48,338 nt of DNA, taken from assembly GCA_002747055.1 (NCBI GenBank), contig PDSQ01000036.1, positions 1 to 48,338 of the forward strand, written 5' to 3'. Origin of the DNA: Gammaproteobacteria bacterium (GTDB taxonomy: Bacteria; Pseudomonadota; Gammaproteobacteria; Pseudomonadales; Oleiphilaceae). A model generated the notes under the pieces. That model made no database searches. It was not told the origin of the DNA and saw only the letters and a program-made list of their open reading frames with translations. Made by a program: the position numbers and the translations under genes. Position 1 is the stretch's first letter; every line of letters begins with the position of its first letter. Positions 8,179 to 16,114 of the stretch are shown here, piece by piece.

Positions 8179-8970
8179 ATGTTGGATCGGTATTTTGACG
8201 AGCTGGCAGAAAAGTTTGCACGTAAAATCTATAACAGCAAAAAAGGCCAGATTCGGCTCAGCGTGCTTTGGCAGGACATGCTGACTAATTTGCCTGCGCT
8301 TTCGGGTGGGCGATCGTTGCGTATTCTGGATGCAGGTGCGGGTATGGGCCAGATTGGGATTCGCCTTGCCCAATTAGGGCATTGCGTAACCCTGGTCGAA
8401 CCTTCGGAAAACATGATGCAATATGCGCGGCAGCAGATTGCAAAGACGGATATCGAACCCATAAAAATTCAACCATTTTGTATTGCGATACAGGATATGC
8501 CTGTGCAATGGCGCGGACAGTTTGATCTTGTGGTCTGTCACGCCGTTATGGAGTGGCTGGCCGAACCTTTTGACGTGCTGCAAGACCTGCTGGCCATGTT
8601 AAAGCCGGCAGGTCAATTGTCCTTGATGTTTTATAACAAGCACTCGGTGATTTTGCGCAATCTGATAAAAGGAAACTTTAGAAAGGTCAATACTGGAGAT
8701 TTTTCAGGCTATAAAAACAGTTTGACTCCGATTCACCCGATAGAACCACAGGATGTTTACCAATGTTTGCATGACCATGGATTGTCGATCAAATCCCGGG
8801 CCGGTATACGGGTATTTTCGGATTATTTAAGTCGCGAAGTCAGTCAAGCCCGCACGCTGGAAGATATTTTGGATTTAGAAAAAAAATTGTGTCGTACCGA
8901 GCCTTATGTGTCTATTGCCCGATACATTCATCTGATTGCCGAACGGACATTACCCGCGCAACAGGCCTGA
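8179..8970 (+). CDS. cmoM: tRNA 5-carboxymethoxyuridine methyltransferase CmoM
   Basis: This 263-residue class I SAM methyltransferase resembles E. coli CmoM (YcbD/SmtA, 261 residues) along its whole length. The start FDELAEKFARKIYNSKKGQIR, motif I LDAGAGMGQ at 50-58, HAVMEWLAEP, LSLMFYNKH and the C-terminal EPYVSIARYIH all have direct counterparts. CmoM methylates the carboxymethoxy group of cmo5U34 to mcmo5U in tRNAs reading four-fold codon boxes. It starts 8 bp after rsmC. Its 3' end overlaps the convergent msrA gene by 21 bp. Confidence 0.9.
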   Translation: MLDRYFDELAEKFARKIYNSKKGQIRLSVLWQDMLTNLPALSGGRSLRILDAGAGMGQIGIRLAQLGHCVTLVEPSENMMQYARQQIAKTDIEPIKIQPFCIAIQDMPVQWRGQFDLVVCHAVMEWLAEPFDVLQDLLAMLKPAGQLSLMFYNKHSVILRNLIKGNFRKVNTGDFSGYKNSLTPIHPIEPQDVYQCLHDHGLSIKSRAGIRVFSDYLSREVSQARTLEDILDLEKKLCRTEPYVSIARYIHLIAERTLPAQQA

Positions 8971-9480
8971 AAACGCATTTTTTAGTTTGGCTATTTTGGG
9001 ATTGATGATTACCTGGCAATAAGGGTGCGCCCTGTTTTGCCGGTAGTAGGATTGGTGATAATCCTCGGCGGGATAAAACACTTCGAGTGGCTTGACTTCG
9101 GTCACAATGGGGGAGGGCCATAGCGAAGCTAGTTCCCGGATAGTATCTAAAGCCAGTTGTTTTTGGGCCTCGGACTGGTACAGAATAATGGAACGATATT
9201 GTGTTCCTATATCGTTACCTTGCCGATTTAACGTGGTTGGGTCATGCAGGGTAAAAAACACCTGCAATACTGTTTTCAAGTCTATTTCATTGGTATCAAA
9301 CGATAATTGGACTACCTCCGCATGTCCGGTCGTTCCGGTACAGACAGACTCATAATCAGGATTTGGAAATTGGCCCGCCGCATATCCGGAAATTGCGGAT
9401 TGAACACCGGATAGCATCGAAAAAGCGGCTTCGATACACCAGAAACAACCGCCACCTAATGTGATTTGTTCAGTTTCCAT
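8950..9480 (-). CDS. msrA: Peptide methionine-(S)-sulfoxide reductase MsrA
   Basis: This 176-residue MsrA repairs methionine-S-sulfoxide in oxidised proteins. The catalytic signature GGGCFWCIEA places the nucleophilic cysteine at C12, with C15 in the common GCFWC variant. The downstream segments GYAAGQFPNPDYESVCTGTTGHAEVVQLSFD and FFTLHDPTTLNRQGNDIGTQYRS are diagnostic for the family. The motif begins within 8 residues of the ATG at 9478-9480, so this is a compact cytosolic form with no signal peptide. Its 3' end overlaps cmoM by 21 bp. A terminator separates it from the upstream phasin-like gene. Confidence 0.95.
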   Translation of the reverse strand: METEQITLGGGCFWCIEAAFSMLSGVQSAISGYAAGQFPNPDYESVCTGTTGHAEVVQLSFDTNEIDLKTVLQVFFTLHDPTTLNRQGNDIGTQYRSIILYQSEAQKQLALDTIRELASLWPSPIVTEVKPLEVFYPAEDYHQSYYRQNRAHPYCQVIINPKIAKLKNAFSGLLRG

Positions 9481-9507
9481 AAGGCGATTTCGATATTAGG
9501 AAGTGGT

Positions 9508-9533
9508 AAAAAAAAGCCCCCGGGGAGGGGGCT
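9508..9533 (-). terminator. Rho-independent terminator of the phasin-like gene
   Basis: The stem agccccc/gggggct (9515-9521 with 9527-9533, 7 bp, G+C-rich, 5-nt loop) is followed on the minus strand by a run of eight T (A on the plus strand, 9508-9515). It sits 61 bp after the stop of the phasin-like gene and before msrA. Confidence 0.85.
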
Positions 9534-9593
9534 AAAACAATTCCATCTCATTAAGAGTGGAAGTGAGGGGTAATGAAAACCAGCTAACCACTA

Positions 9594-10013
9594 CTAGCTA
9601 ACCAATCTACTCTTCATTTCATTTGCCTTGTCTGCCACCTGCTTGGTCTTTTCTTCAAGCTGATCGGCATAGACTTTCAACTTTGGCGCAATCTCTTTCT
9701 CAACTGCTTTTTCCGCTTGCACTTTTGCATACGCGGCCATCATTGCCATATTCCATTCCACAGATTTTCGGGTGTCGTATGTCGCAGAGTCTACGTTCAA
9801 CAGCAAGCGCTTAAACGATGGGTTGTTTGCTTTAATCTTTGCAAAAATATCTGCCAGTTTGACACCTGAATCCACTTTCTCACCGGCCACACCAGACAAA
9901 ACCTTGTAGCCTTCTTCACTGGCTTTATCAAGCTGCTCTTCAATCGTTGACTGAATTTGTTCGCCCACTTTCTTCAGGTTGGAAATCTGTGTTTTTAACG
10001 TATCTTGAATCAT
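9594..10013 (-). CDS. Phasin-like helical protein
   Basis: This protein of about 139 residues is almost entirely predicted helix. It has heptad-like patterns at both ends (ISNLKKVGEQIQSTIEEQLDK and YADQLEEKTKQVADKANEM) and no signal peptide, membrane segment or cysteine. Phasins, which coat polyhydroxyalkanoate granules, have this look, and the central KSVEWNMAMMAAYAKVQAEKAVEKE stretch fits. No PHA synthesis gene is nearby, so another helical or stress-related role is possible. The ATG at 10011-10013 with an upstream AAGAGTGA is preferred to a TTG at 10031. A strong terminator follows, suggesting a highly expressed single gene. Confidence 0.6.
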   Translation of the reverse strand: MIQDTLKTQISNLKKVGEQIQSTIEEQLDKASEEGYKVLSGVAGEKVDSGVKLADIFAKIKANNPSFKRLLLNVDSATYDTRKSVEWNMAMMAAYAKVQAEKAVEKEIAPKLKVYADQLEEKTKQVADKANEMKSRLVS

Positions 10014-10367
10014 ATTTATCACTCTTACCAAACCACCAACTATTCACAAATCAAATTGGCACTTCAACACACCACGCTGTTTGTGGTTTATTGTTGAACA
10101 CTGTCTCGCTCATCCTTAGTGATAGAAATGATAGACAATTAAATTAGAGTGTTCATACTAAATATAAAATCAGTGTGAAAAATGTGATTATTATGTATTT
10201 TTTTGGCGGTTCAAAAGGCCGGACAAAAGTGACTTGGTAGGGCCGCTGAGGGAGCGACAAGCGATCAGTACTGACGCGGCTCCCTCGATGGATTTTTGTC
10301 CTATAGGGTGGTGATTTCGTGGTGCTATAGCTGATTTCGATCAGTAAAATGGCTGGATTCAGCTGCT
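10014..10367. other. 354-bp intergenic region with a nested inverted repeat
   Basis: No coding frame is credible between elbB and the phasin-like gene, both on the minus strand. The left part is AT-rich and should hold the phasin promoter. The right part holds an 81-bp nested inverted repeat (10221-10301), listed separately. Confidence 0.6.
10221..10301. repeat. Nested inverted repeat, possible structured RNA
   Basis: The outer arms ggacaaaa (10221-10228) and ttttgtcc (10294-10301) enclose the inner arms gagggagc (10248-10255) and gctccctc (10279-10286). These enclose an apical element around the palindrome cagtactg. A competing pairing, gccgc (10242-10246) with gcggc (10276-10280), is mutually exclusive with the inner stem. 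It could be the elbB terminator region, a small RNA or a leader of the phasin gene; the sequence alone does not decide. Confidence 0.5.
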
Positions 10368-11021
10368 CTAGGTCATGGCAAGCAGTTTGGTAACCAGCTT
10401 TTCAATTCCTGATGCCGCTTCTGATATGCGTTCTGCCAGCATATAGGCTGGGGTGGTCAAAACCTTACGTTCAGCATCGACAACAATATCGTCTACACGG
10501 CATTCAATGTGTTCTGCGCCCATTGTTTCAAGTGCTTTTGCAGTGTCGGCGTCATTACCGATGGTACATTTCACTCCAAAGCCGTAAATCGACGCCACCA
10601 TTGAAGGAGCGATACAAATGTATCCGGCTGGTTTGCCGGCGTCGGCAAAGGCTTTTGCAACACGCTTGACTTCTTCGTCGATCGTCATGCTGACGCCTTC
10701 AGTGGCAAAACTGCACAAGTTTTTGGCAACGCCAAAACCACCTGGAAACAGTATTGCGTCATAGTCGTCGACCTGAAGTGAATTGAGATTTTTGATGTCT
10801 CCTCTGGCGAGACGAGCGGCCTCGACCAGCACATTTCTTGACTCGCCTTCGGCGACTTCACCGGTAAGATGGTTAATCACGTGAAGCTGGTCTATGTCAG
10901 GTGCAAAACACTGATACTGTGCATCGTGCCTGTCAAGTGTCAGTAAGGTAACCACTGTTTCGTAGATTTCAGAACCGTCATAAACCCCGCAACCGGCCAG
11001 TACAACAGCAACATTAGCCAT
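10368..11021 (-). CDS. elbB: ElbB, isoprenoid biosynthesis-associated glyoxalase (DJ-1/PfpI family)
   Basis: This protein of 217 residues is the same length as E. coli ElbB and belongs to the DJ-1/PfpI class I glutamine-amidotransferase-like fold. It shows VVLAGCGVYDGSEIYE at the N-terminus, ILFPGGFGVAKNLC in the middle, and the nucleophile-elbow segment YICIAPSMV with C136 as the candidate catalytic cysteine. ElbB has glyoxalase activity in vitro and was linked genetically to isoprenoid synthesis; its physiological role is not settled. The ATG at 11019-11021 has a strong AAGGGGG Shine-Dalgarno, so I reject the in-frame start six codons upstream. Confidence 0.9.
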   Translation of the reverse strand: MANVAVVLAGCGVYDGSEIYETVVTLLTLDRHDAQYQCFAPDIDQLHVINHLTGEVAEGESRNVLVEAARLARGDIKNLNSLQVDDYDAILFPGGFGVAKNLCSFATEGVSMTIDEEVKRVAKAFADAGKPAGYICIAPSMVASIYGFGVKCTIGNDADTAKALETMGAEHIECRVDDIVVDAERKVLTTPAYMLAERISEAASGIEKLVTKLLAMT

Positions 11022-11148
11022 AAGAACCCCCTTTGTCATATTGAATATGAGTTTGATAGAACATTATTAAATCACAAGTGACAACTATTCTCTGCTTGTG
11101 ATTGTTCTTCGTCAGTAACTCTCCTTCGTTGGTAAAAAACCAAAACCG

Positions 11149-11772
11149 CTAGGCATTGGCCTTGTTCAGGCTCAACCCGAGCCGTTCTATCGTATCAATA
11201 ATCGTTTGTGTCTGACTGTCGACTTCCAGGTTTACCTTCTGACCGAGTTCAATTTCGCCGAATGTCGTCATAGACAGCGTTTCCGGGATTAAATGGACCC
11301 TGAATTGATTGTCTGTCACTTCGGAGCCTACGGTCAGGCTGACTCCATTCAACGCGACAAAGCCTTTGGGCAAGATATAGCGAAGCCATTTTTTCGGCGC
11401 GTTGAAAACCAGGGTGGTATTGTTTTCGGTTTGAATGATATCGGCCAACTCAACTGTGCCATGAATATGGCCCGACAGCAAATGACCACCAATTTCATCG
11501 CCAAACTTTGCGGCTCGCTCGAAATTGACATGGTCACCTTCTTTAAGTGAGCCAAGGTTGGTGACAGAAAGGGTCTCTGCGATGATATCGAAACTGGCCA
11601 AATTGTTTTCGGTGTGCGTTACGGTAAGACAGGTTCCATTGATGGCGATACTGGCACCTGTGCTTAGGTGACTGAGCTCTCCGACTGGAAAAGCGATGCC
11701 GGCAGTGGTCAACCCCTTTTTTATGGCCAGGTTTTCAATCTTTGCCTGGCCCTGTACAATTCCTGTAAACAT
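11149..11772 (-). CDS. ribE: Riboflavin synthase alpha chain
   Basis: Riboflavin synthase dismutates two 6,7-dimethyl-8-ribityllumazine molecules into riboflavin and a pyrimidine. The 207-residue protein has the two tandem lumazine-binding repeats: the first starts MFTGIVQG with GTCLTVT, the second follows GGHLLSGHIHG with GVSLTVG and HLIPETLS. The sequence is close to the E. coli enzyme, where the gene is named ribC. It stands apart from other rib genes here. The CBS-domain gene ends upstream with only a 14-bp gap, so the two are probably transcribed together. Confidence 0.95.
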   Translation of the reverse strand: MFTGIVQGQAKIENLAIKKGLTTAGIAFPVGELSHLSTGASIAINGTCLTVTHTENNLASFDIIAETLSVTNLGSLKEGDHVNFERAAKFGDEIGGHLLSGHIHGTVELADIIQTENNTTLVFNAPKKWLRYILPKGFVALNGVSLTVGSEVTDNQFRVHLIPETLSMTTFGEIELGQKVNLEVDSQTQTIIDTIERLGLSLNKANA

Positions 11773-11786
11773 TCTTGCCCACTCAA

Positions 11787-12206
11787 TTATTTATGACCGC
11801 ATGCTTTGATTCGTGCGACGTTCAATGCATTTAACACCTCGGCGCGGGTGATGATGCCAACTACCTTTCCGTCTTCAACCACTGGGTATTGCTTGGGTTT
11901 TTTGTTAGCCATCATTTCAGCGATTTTTACGATGTCTTCGTCAGGAGAAACAAAAAGGGGATTTTGCCGCATGATATCTGACGCGATCTGATGTTCTTCG
12001 CAGTAATAGCTGTCGTTCAGCATTTGTTTTATGCAGTCCTGTTCGGTGACATAGCCCAACAGCTCCTTGTTATCGTTGATAACAGGTCCTCCTGATATCT
12101 TGGATTTAATCAAAACCTGAACAATTTCCTCCACGCTAGTATTTTCGTTGAACACATGTACTGCCGGTTTCATGTGGTCTCTGACCAGAATCATGGGTGC
12201 GTTCAT
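11787..12206 (-). CDS. Two-CBS-domain protein
   Basis: This 139-residue protein consists of a tandem pair of CBS domains (about 8-62 and 74-132): VRDHMKPAVHVFNENTSVEEI...GGPVINDNKELLGYVTEQD and SDIMRQNPLFVSPDEDIVKIAEMM...YPVVEDGKVVGIITRAEVL. CBS pairs bind adenine nucleotides and act as sensors. There is no fused enzymatic or transport domain, so the partner is unknown. The ATG at 12204-12206 has a GGAGGG Shine-Dalgarno 8 nt upstream. It is the first gene of a likely pair with riboflavin synthase. Confidence 0.88.
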   Translation of the reverse strand: MNAPMILVRDHMKPAVHVFNENTSVEEIVQVLIKSKISGGPVINDNKELLGYVTEQDCIKQMLNDSYYCEEHQIASDIMRQNPLFVSPDEDIVKIAEMMANKKPKQYPVVEDGKVVGIITRAEVLNALNVARIKACGHK

Positions 12207-12421
12207 AGTGCGTCCCTCCGCTGGATTAACTGGGTAAAGTACGTGCTAAGTGAATCAACTCGTATCGAGCGTATCGCTTTATTAATTGTCTCTCAAATCA
12301 TTGCTTAATGAAACCGATGAATAATATATCCCTACTTTTTGTAAAGAAATGTAACTTCTTGCCGATAATTAGTAATGATTGATCCGATTAATGCACAACG
12401 ACAAGACAGTGGTTTGGTGAG

Positions 12422-13438
12422 ATGAGACAATTTGGTGCACAGTTAAACGACTTTGTTGTTTCGCCCGGTAATGAGTCGTCATTTCGACTGGGTGAGCGGG
12501 CAGCGAGATATCTGGCCGCCAACGAAAAAAAACAGGCAGGCGATGTTCGGGTGTCAATTGCCCAGCCGAGGCTGCACTTGAATCCTGATTCGAAGTCTGA
12601 CCGGGCAGTTATTTCAGCCAGGTCGGGCCCTGCCAGTTCGCCGGTGTCGTCACCTTCTGGCGGGTTCGCCAGGTTAGCCACACGAAAAAATAACAATGTT
12701 TTCAGCCACTCTCGATTAAATAGTCAAAAGGCAACCGGGTCAGTTTCAAGAGACCTGTCCGAAGATGATAGAGACGAATTTGACGCTGCCAATGATGCGT
12801 CGCTGACGTTATTGGGCAGTAAAGCGAAAAGTCGACAGCAACACCGTCTCGACCTTCTGCGGGAATGCGCAGGTGTCTCGATGGTTAACTACGATTGGCT
12901 GGCGATGGCGGACTACCCGGATAACCTCACTGTCGTGCGGGCCAAAAAACATCGAGATTGCTGGATATTGGCAAATTGTGCATTGTTTACTTTTATCCTT
13001 GTAGGAATCTCGGGTTACCTTCCTGCTTGGATTATCGGTAGTTGCGTTGGCATGATGATAGCGTCGCTCGCTTTTGGGGTTCGAGCGGTGCGTAGCCTTT
13101 TGTTCTCAGCCCCGACTTACGGAATGCTGATGGAGGAGCGAAAAAAACTCGAATTCAGGGCACTCACCCATATCAAACTGTTGGAAGGTAAGGATGGCAT
13201 GATATGGAAGTGCCGCAAACTGGCAGATTACAATCCGGCAATCGCGAAGAATTTGTTTGCCGGGATTATGCACCATTCTCGGCAAGGCAAGCTGTTGAAA
13301 CAGCTCAAGTCAAAATCACATATCAGGTTGTATTTGCTTTTTACCATGGAAGCGGAGAAAGCCTATCGTCGTTTGAAGAGCGAATATTTTAAAAAGCACA
13401 GGATCAATCAGCTGGCAGGACTGGATGATCTTTTATAG
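12422..13438 (+). CDS. Hypothetical protein with two central transmembrane helices
   Basis: I do not recognise this 338-residue protein. Residues 1-140 are polar, low-complexity and probably disordered, rich in Ser, Arg, Ala and Asn. Residues 181-199 and 202-221 form two hydrophobic segments joined by a tight turn, a membrane hairpin that would leave both ends in the cytoplasm. Residues 230-338 are strongly basic and helical (LLEGKDGMIWKCRKLADYN, RQGKLLKQLKSK, KAYRRLKSEYFKKHR). There are no catalytic motifs. It is a single gene between the divergent CBS-domain gene and the downstream amtB. Confidence 0.68.
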   Translation: MRQFGAQLNDFVVSPGNESSFRLGERAARYLAANEKKQAGDVRVSIAQPRLHLNPDSKSDRAVISARSGPASSPVSSPSGGFARLATRKNNNVFSHSRLNSQKATGSVSRDLSEDDRDEFDAANDASLTLLGSKAKSRQQHRLDLLRECAGVSMVNYDWLAMADYPDNLTVVRAKKHRDCWILANCALFTFILVGISGYLPAWIIGSCVGMMIASLAFGVRAVRSLLFSAPTYGMLMEERKKLEFRALTHIKLLEGKDGMIWKCRKLADYNPAIAKNLFAGIMHHSRQGKLLKQLKSKSHIRLYLLFTMEAEKAYRRLKSEYFKKHRINQLAGLDDLL

Positions 13439-13599
13439 TGGTATGGTTATTGCCAAATACTGCAGTGAGATTTCTAAGGCTGTATAGGCGTAAGTGGTGT
13501 GCTGTCGCTTGGTGTTCTGTATCTTGTTGAATTATATCGATGTGTTCGTTGTATAAGAAAAGCGTATCAACGAACCTGATGGATAGCGCTCGTATCGAT

Positions 13600-13643
13600 G
13601 CACCGTTAAGGTGCGCTGATTCAATGTGGCACACTGATGGTGC
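13600..13643. promoter_or_regulatory. Two NtrC-type binding dyads upstream of amtB
   Basis: The inverted repeat gcacc-N5-ggtgc at 13600-13614 is a perfect core of the NtrC (GlnG) site. A second copy with one mismatch, gcaca-N5-ggtgc, lies at 13629-13643. The copies are 29 bp apart, about three helical turns, as in known NtrC enhancers. The amtB ATG is 57 bp further on. A convincing sigma-54 promoter between the dyads and amtB was not found. Confidence 0.65.
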
Positions 13644-13699
13644 ATTGCCGTCTAACGAAACTCACTTGAATAAATTGACACGGTAATCGGGATTTTAAG

Positions 13700-14995
13700 A
13701 TGGGTATTTATAAATATTGGTGCGTACTTTTATTGATGCTGCCGGCTTCGGCTTTTGCGGGAGAAACTGAGTTGAGCCAGTCCAATACGGCCTGGATTTT
13801 GACTTCAACCGCATTGGTATTGTTTATGAGCTTGCCTGGTCTGGCGCTGTTTTATGGTGGCCTGGTTCGGTCAAAAAACGTTTTGTCAGTGCTAATGCAG
13901 TGTTTTGCGATTGCGGGCGTATTATCGCTACTTTGGCTAGTCGTCGGCTATAGCTGGGCCTTTACTGAAGGGAATAGTTTTATTGGTGACTTTTCCCGCG
14001 TGATGTTCTCAGGAATCGATCGGGATACGCTGTCTGGCGATATTCCGGAAAGCCTGTTTGCCATGTTTCAGATGACATTCGCGGTGATTACGGCGGCATT
14101 GATCGTCGGTGGTTTCGCGGAGAGGATGCGATTCTCCGCGGTACTTGGTTTCAGTGTCGTCTGGTCGTTGGCGGTTTATGTGCCGGTAACCCATTGGGTC
14201 TGGGGTGGTGGCTGGCTGAGTCAGATCGGAGTCTACGACTTCGCTGGCGGTATCGTGGTGCATATTACAGCCGGTGTCGGGGCACTTGTCGCTGCTTTGG
14301 TATTAGGGCCAAGACGCGGATTTCCTACGACGCCAATGCCTCCCCATAATTTGACGATGACAGTGACAGGTGCCGGGATGTTGTGGGTTGGATGGTTTGG
14401 ATTCAATGGTGGCAGTGCACTGGCTGCCAATGGCGACGCCGCGATGGCAATAGTGGTGACTCATATTTCGGCTGCGGCCGGTCTGGTGGTCTGGTCGGTG
14501 ATCGAATGGGTCAGATACGGTAAGCCAAGTGCTCTGGGCGCGGTAACGGGCATGGTTGCCGGTCTGGGTACGATTACTCCGGCTTCGGGTTTTGTCGGGC
14601 CGGGCGGGGCGCTTTTGATTGGTATCTGCGCTGGTGCCGTGTGTTTCTTCGCGACCCAGCTTATCAAGAGAAAACTGAAGATCGATGACTCGCTCGATGT
14701 TTTCTCGGTTCACGGTGTCGGTGGAGTTTTGGGTACCATTCTGGTGGCGATATTCGCCTCGACAGAGTTAGGTGTATTCAGTGGTTATGGGTTTGCCGAT
14801 GGCATCGAGTCAATCTGGGGACAGTTGCAAGTTCAGTTAATTGGTGTGGTCGTGACAATTCTGTACACGGCAGTGGTAAGCTTCGCCATTCTCAAAGCAG
14901 TTCAATTGTTTACGCCATTGCGGGTGAACGAAGAAGACGAAGTGGAAGGGTTGGATGTCACCGATCACGAAGAAACCGGTTACAATCTGCACTAA
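13700..14995 (+). CDS. amtB: Ammonium transporter AmtB
   Basis: This 431-residue inner-membrane Amt/Mep/Rh-family channel moves ammonium into the cell. A cleavable signal peptide is visible (LLLMLPASAFA, cleavage after A20), then about eleven transmembrane helices. The twin pore histidines are in VVHITAGVG (H188) and FSVHGVGGVLG (H338), and the recruitment aspartate is in YDFAGG (D180). The usual partner glnK is not adjacent. Two NtrC-like dyads lie just upstream, so induction under nitrogen limitation is likely. Confidence 0.95.
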   Translation: MGIYKYWCVLLLMLPASAFAGETELSQSNTAWILTSTALVLFMSLPGLALFYGGLVRSKNVLSVLMQCFAIAGVLSLLWLVVGYSWAFTEGNSFIGDFSRVMFSGIDRDTLSGDIPESLFAMFQMTFAVITAALIVGGFAERMRFSAVLGFSVVWSLAVYVPVTHWVWGGGWLSQIGVYDFAGGIVVHITAGVGALVAALVLGPRRGFPTTPMPPHNLTMTVTGAGMLWVGWFGFNGGSALAANGDAAMAIVVTHISAAAGLVVWSVIEWVRYGKPSALGAVTGMVAGLGTITPASGFVGPGGALLIGICAGAVCFFATQLIKRKLKIDDSLDVFSVHGVGGVLGTILVAIFASTELGVFSGYGFADGIESIWGQLQVQLIGVVVTILYTAVVSFAILKAVQLFTPLRVNEEDEVEGLDVTDHEETGYNLH

Positions 14996-15032
14996 CTGTG
15001 AGCTGTAGACCAGTATGGTGGTTTCGAACATG

Positions 15033-15058
15033 CGCCAGCATCGGGTTGGCGTTTGTTT
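15033..15058 (+). terminator. Probable terminator of amtB
   Basis: A short stem cgccag/ttggcg (15033-15038 with 15046-15051, one G-T pair, 7-nt loop) is followed by tttgttt. It lies between the convergent amtB and the lipoprotein hydrolase gene. Confidence 0.5.
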
Positions 15059-15064
15059 CTCGTC

Positions 15065-16093
15065 TCAGTCTTGTGATGTCAACTTTGTCGTTTCGAGGTC
15101 GACCGGGTCATCGTTCAAAAAGAGTAATGCGTCTGTTACGGTTGCACCGGGAATTTCTTCCATTGGCAAATGCCCGGCAGAGGGGTAAATCTTCAGAATG
15201 GATGAGGGAATATCCCGTTGCCAGTAGTTTGCCATTGCCGGTGGAACCCGCTTGTCTTTGCCTCCCCAGATTAAGAAGGTGGCCGCAGATATACGGTGGA
15301 AAGGCAAAGGGACTTCTTGTTTTATCAAGTTTTTCAGTATTTCGATCGTTTTCAGATAAGCCGCTTTCGCCCCGGGCCTTTGAGACATATGGACATATCG
15401 ATTCATGTTTTCTTCGCTAATACGTCTCGGATCACCGTACGACTCCTCGATATTCAGCGTTATCAAAATGGGTGGCTGAATATATTTACCGACGCTTTTT
15501 ATCCCAGGCGCTGTCACAGCCTTGAGTATCCAGGGTATGTTTTGCGGGTAGGCTATCGGGTTTAGAAGAATTAAGTGTTTGATCTGTTTCGGATAATCTG
15601 CCGCATAGTGGGCCGCAACGAACCCGCCCAGGGAGCTGCCGACCAAATCGAATCGTTGTAGCCCCAGTGTGTCGATAAATTTTGTGAAAGTACTGAGTAA
15701 ATAGTCTTTGTCAAATTCATCGAGGTTTTCCGGTGCGCCGGTCAATCCATAGCCGGGCATGTCCAGCGCGATCACCCGATAGGATTTTTCGAGTTCGGCG
15801 CTCCAGTCATTCCAGGTATGCAGAGAGGACATCATGCCATGCACCAGGACAATGACCGGGCCCTCGCCGACATCCCGGTAATGGATGTTCAAGCCATTGA
15901 TTGCCATGTATCTGGAGTGCTCGTCAGTGTAGAGCTTTTCCAGATCGGCCATAGGTATGTCGGTAAGGCCCAGTGCATTGAGCAATGTCGGGCTGGCATT
16001 CATCGCCGGGCCAACACTGGAACAAGCCGACAAGACACATACCGACGAGAAGATCGCTATTGATCTGGGAATGAGTTTATACAGTTGAGCCAC
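15065..16093 (-). CDS. Alpha/beta-hydrolase, predicted lipoprotein
   Basis: This 342-residue protein is a predicted lipoprotein with an alpha/beta-hydrolase domain. The N-terminus has a basic start, a hydrophobic stretch and the lipobox LSAC (lipidated C24). The hydrolase core shows HG at 85-86 for the oxyanion hole, GSSLGG with nucleophile S154, the acid in GGKDKRVP (D280) and the base in AGHLPMEE (H308). The substrate is unknown; esters or lactones are usual for such proteins. The start is GTG (16091-16093) with a GGAG Shine-Dalgarno. It begins 21 bp after the fabI stop, so it is probably the last gene of the yej-fabI operon. A link to lipid or cell-envelope turnover is only suggested by that context. 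Confidence 0.85.
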   Translation of the reverse strand: MAQLYKLIPRSIAIFSSVCVLSACSSVGPAMNASPTLLNALGLTDIPMADLEKLYTDEHSRYMAINGLNIHYRDVGEGPVIVLVHGMMSSLHTWNDWSAELEKSYRVIALDMPGYGLTGAPENLDEFDKDYLLSTFTKFIDTLGLQRFDLVGSSLGGFVAAHYAADYPKQIKHLILLNPIAYPQNIPWILKAVTAPGIKSVGKYIQPPILITLNIEESYGDPRRISEENMNRYVHMSQRPGAKAAYLKTIEILKNLIKQEVPLPFHRISAATFLIWGGKDKRVPPAMANYWQRDIPSSILKIYPSAGHLPMEEIPGATVTDALLFLNDDPVDLETTKLTSQD

Positions 16094-16114
16094 GAGTTAT
16101 CACTCCGGAAAAAA

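Noticed and set aside
8950..8970. Overlap of cmoM and msrA as a possible frameshift or assembly error
   Set aside because: Both proteins have complete family-length C-termini, so a 21-bp convergent overlap is genuine and unremarkable.
13439..13454. TGGTATG-N4-TTGC sigma-54 promoter match upstream of amtB
   Set aside because: The match is good, but it lies at the end of the preceding gene, 246 bp from amtB, and upstream of the NtrC dyads, which is unusual. It is mentioned as a possibility only.
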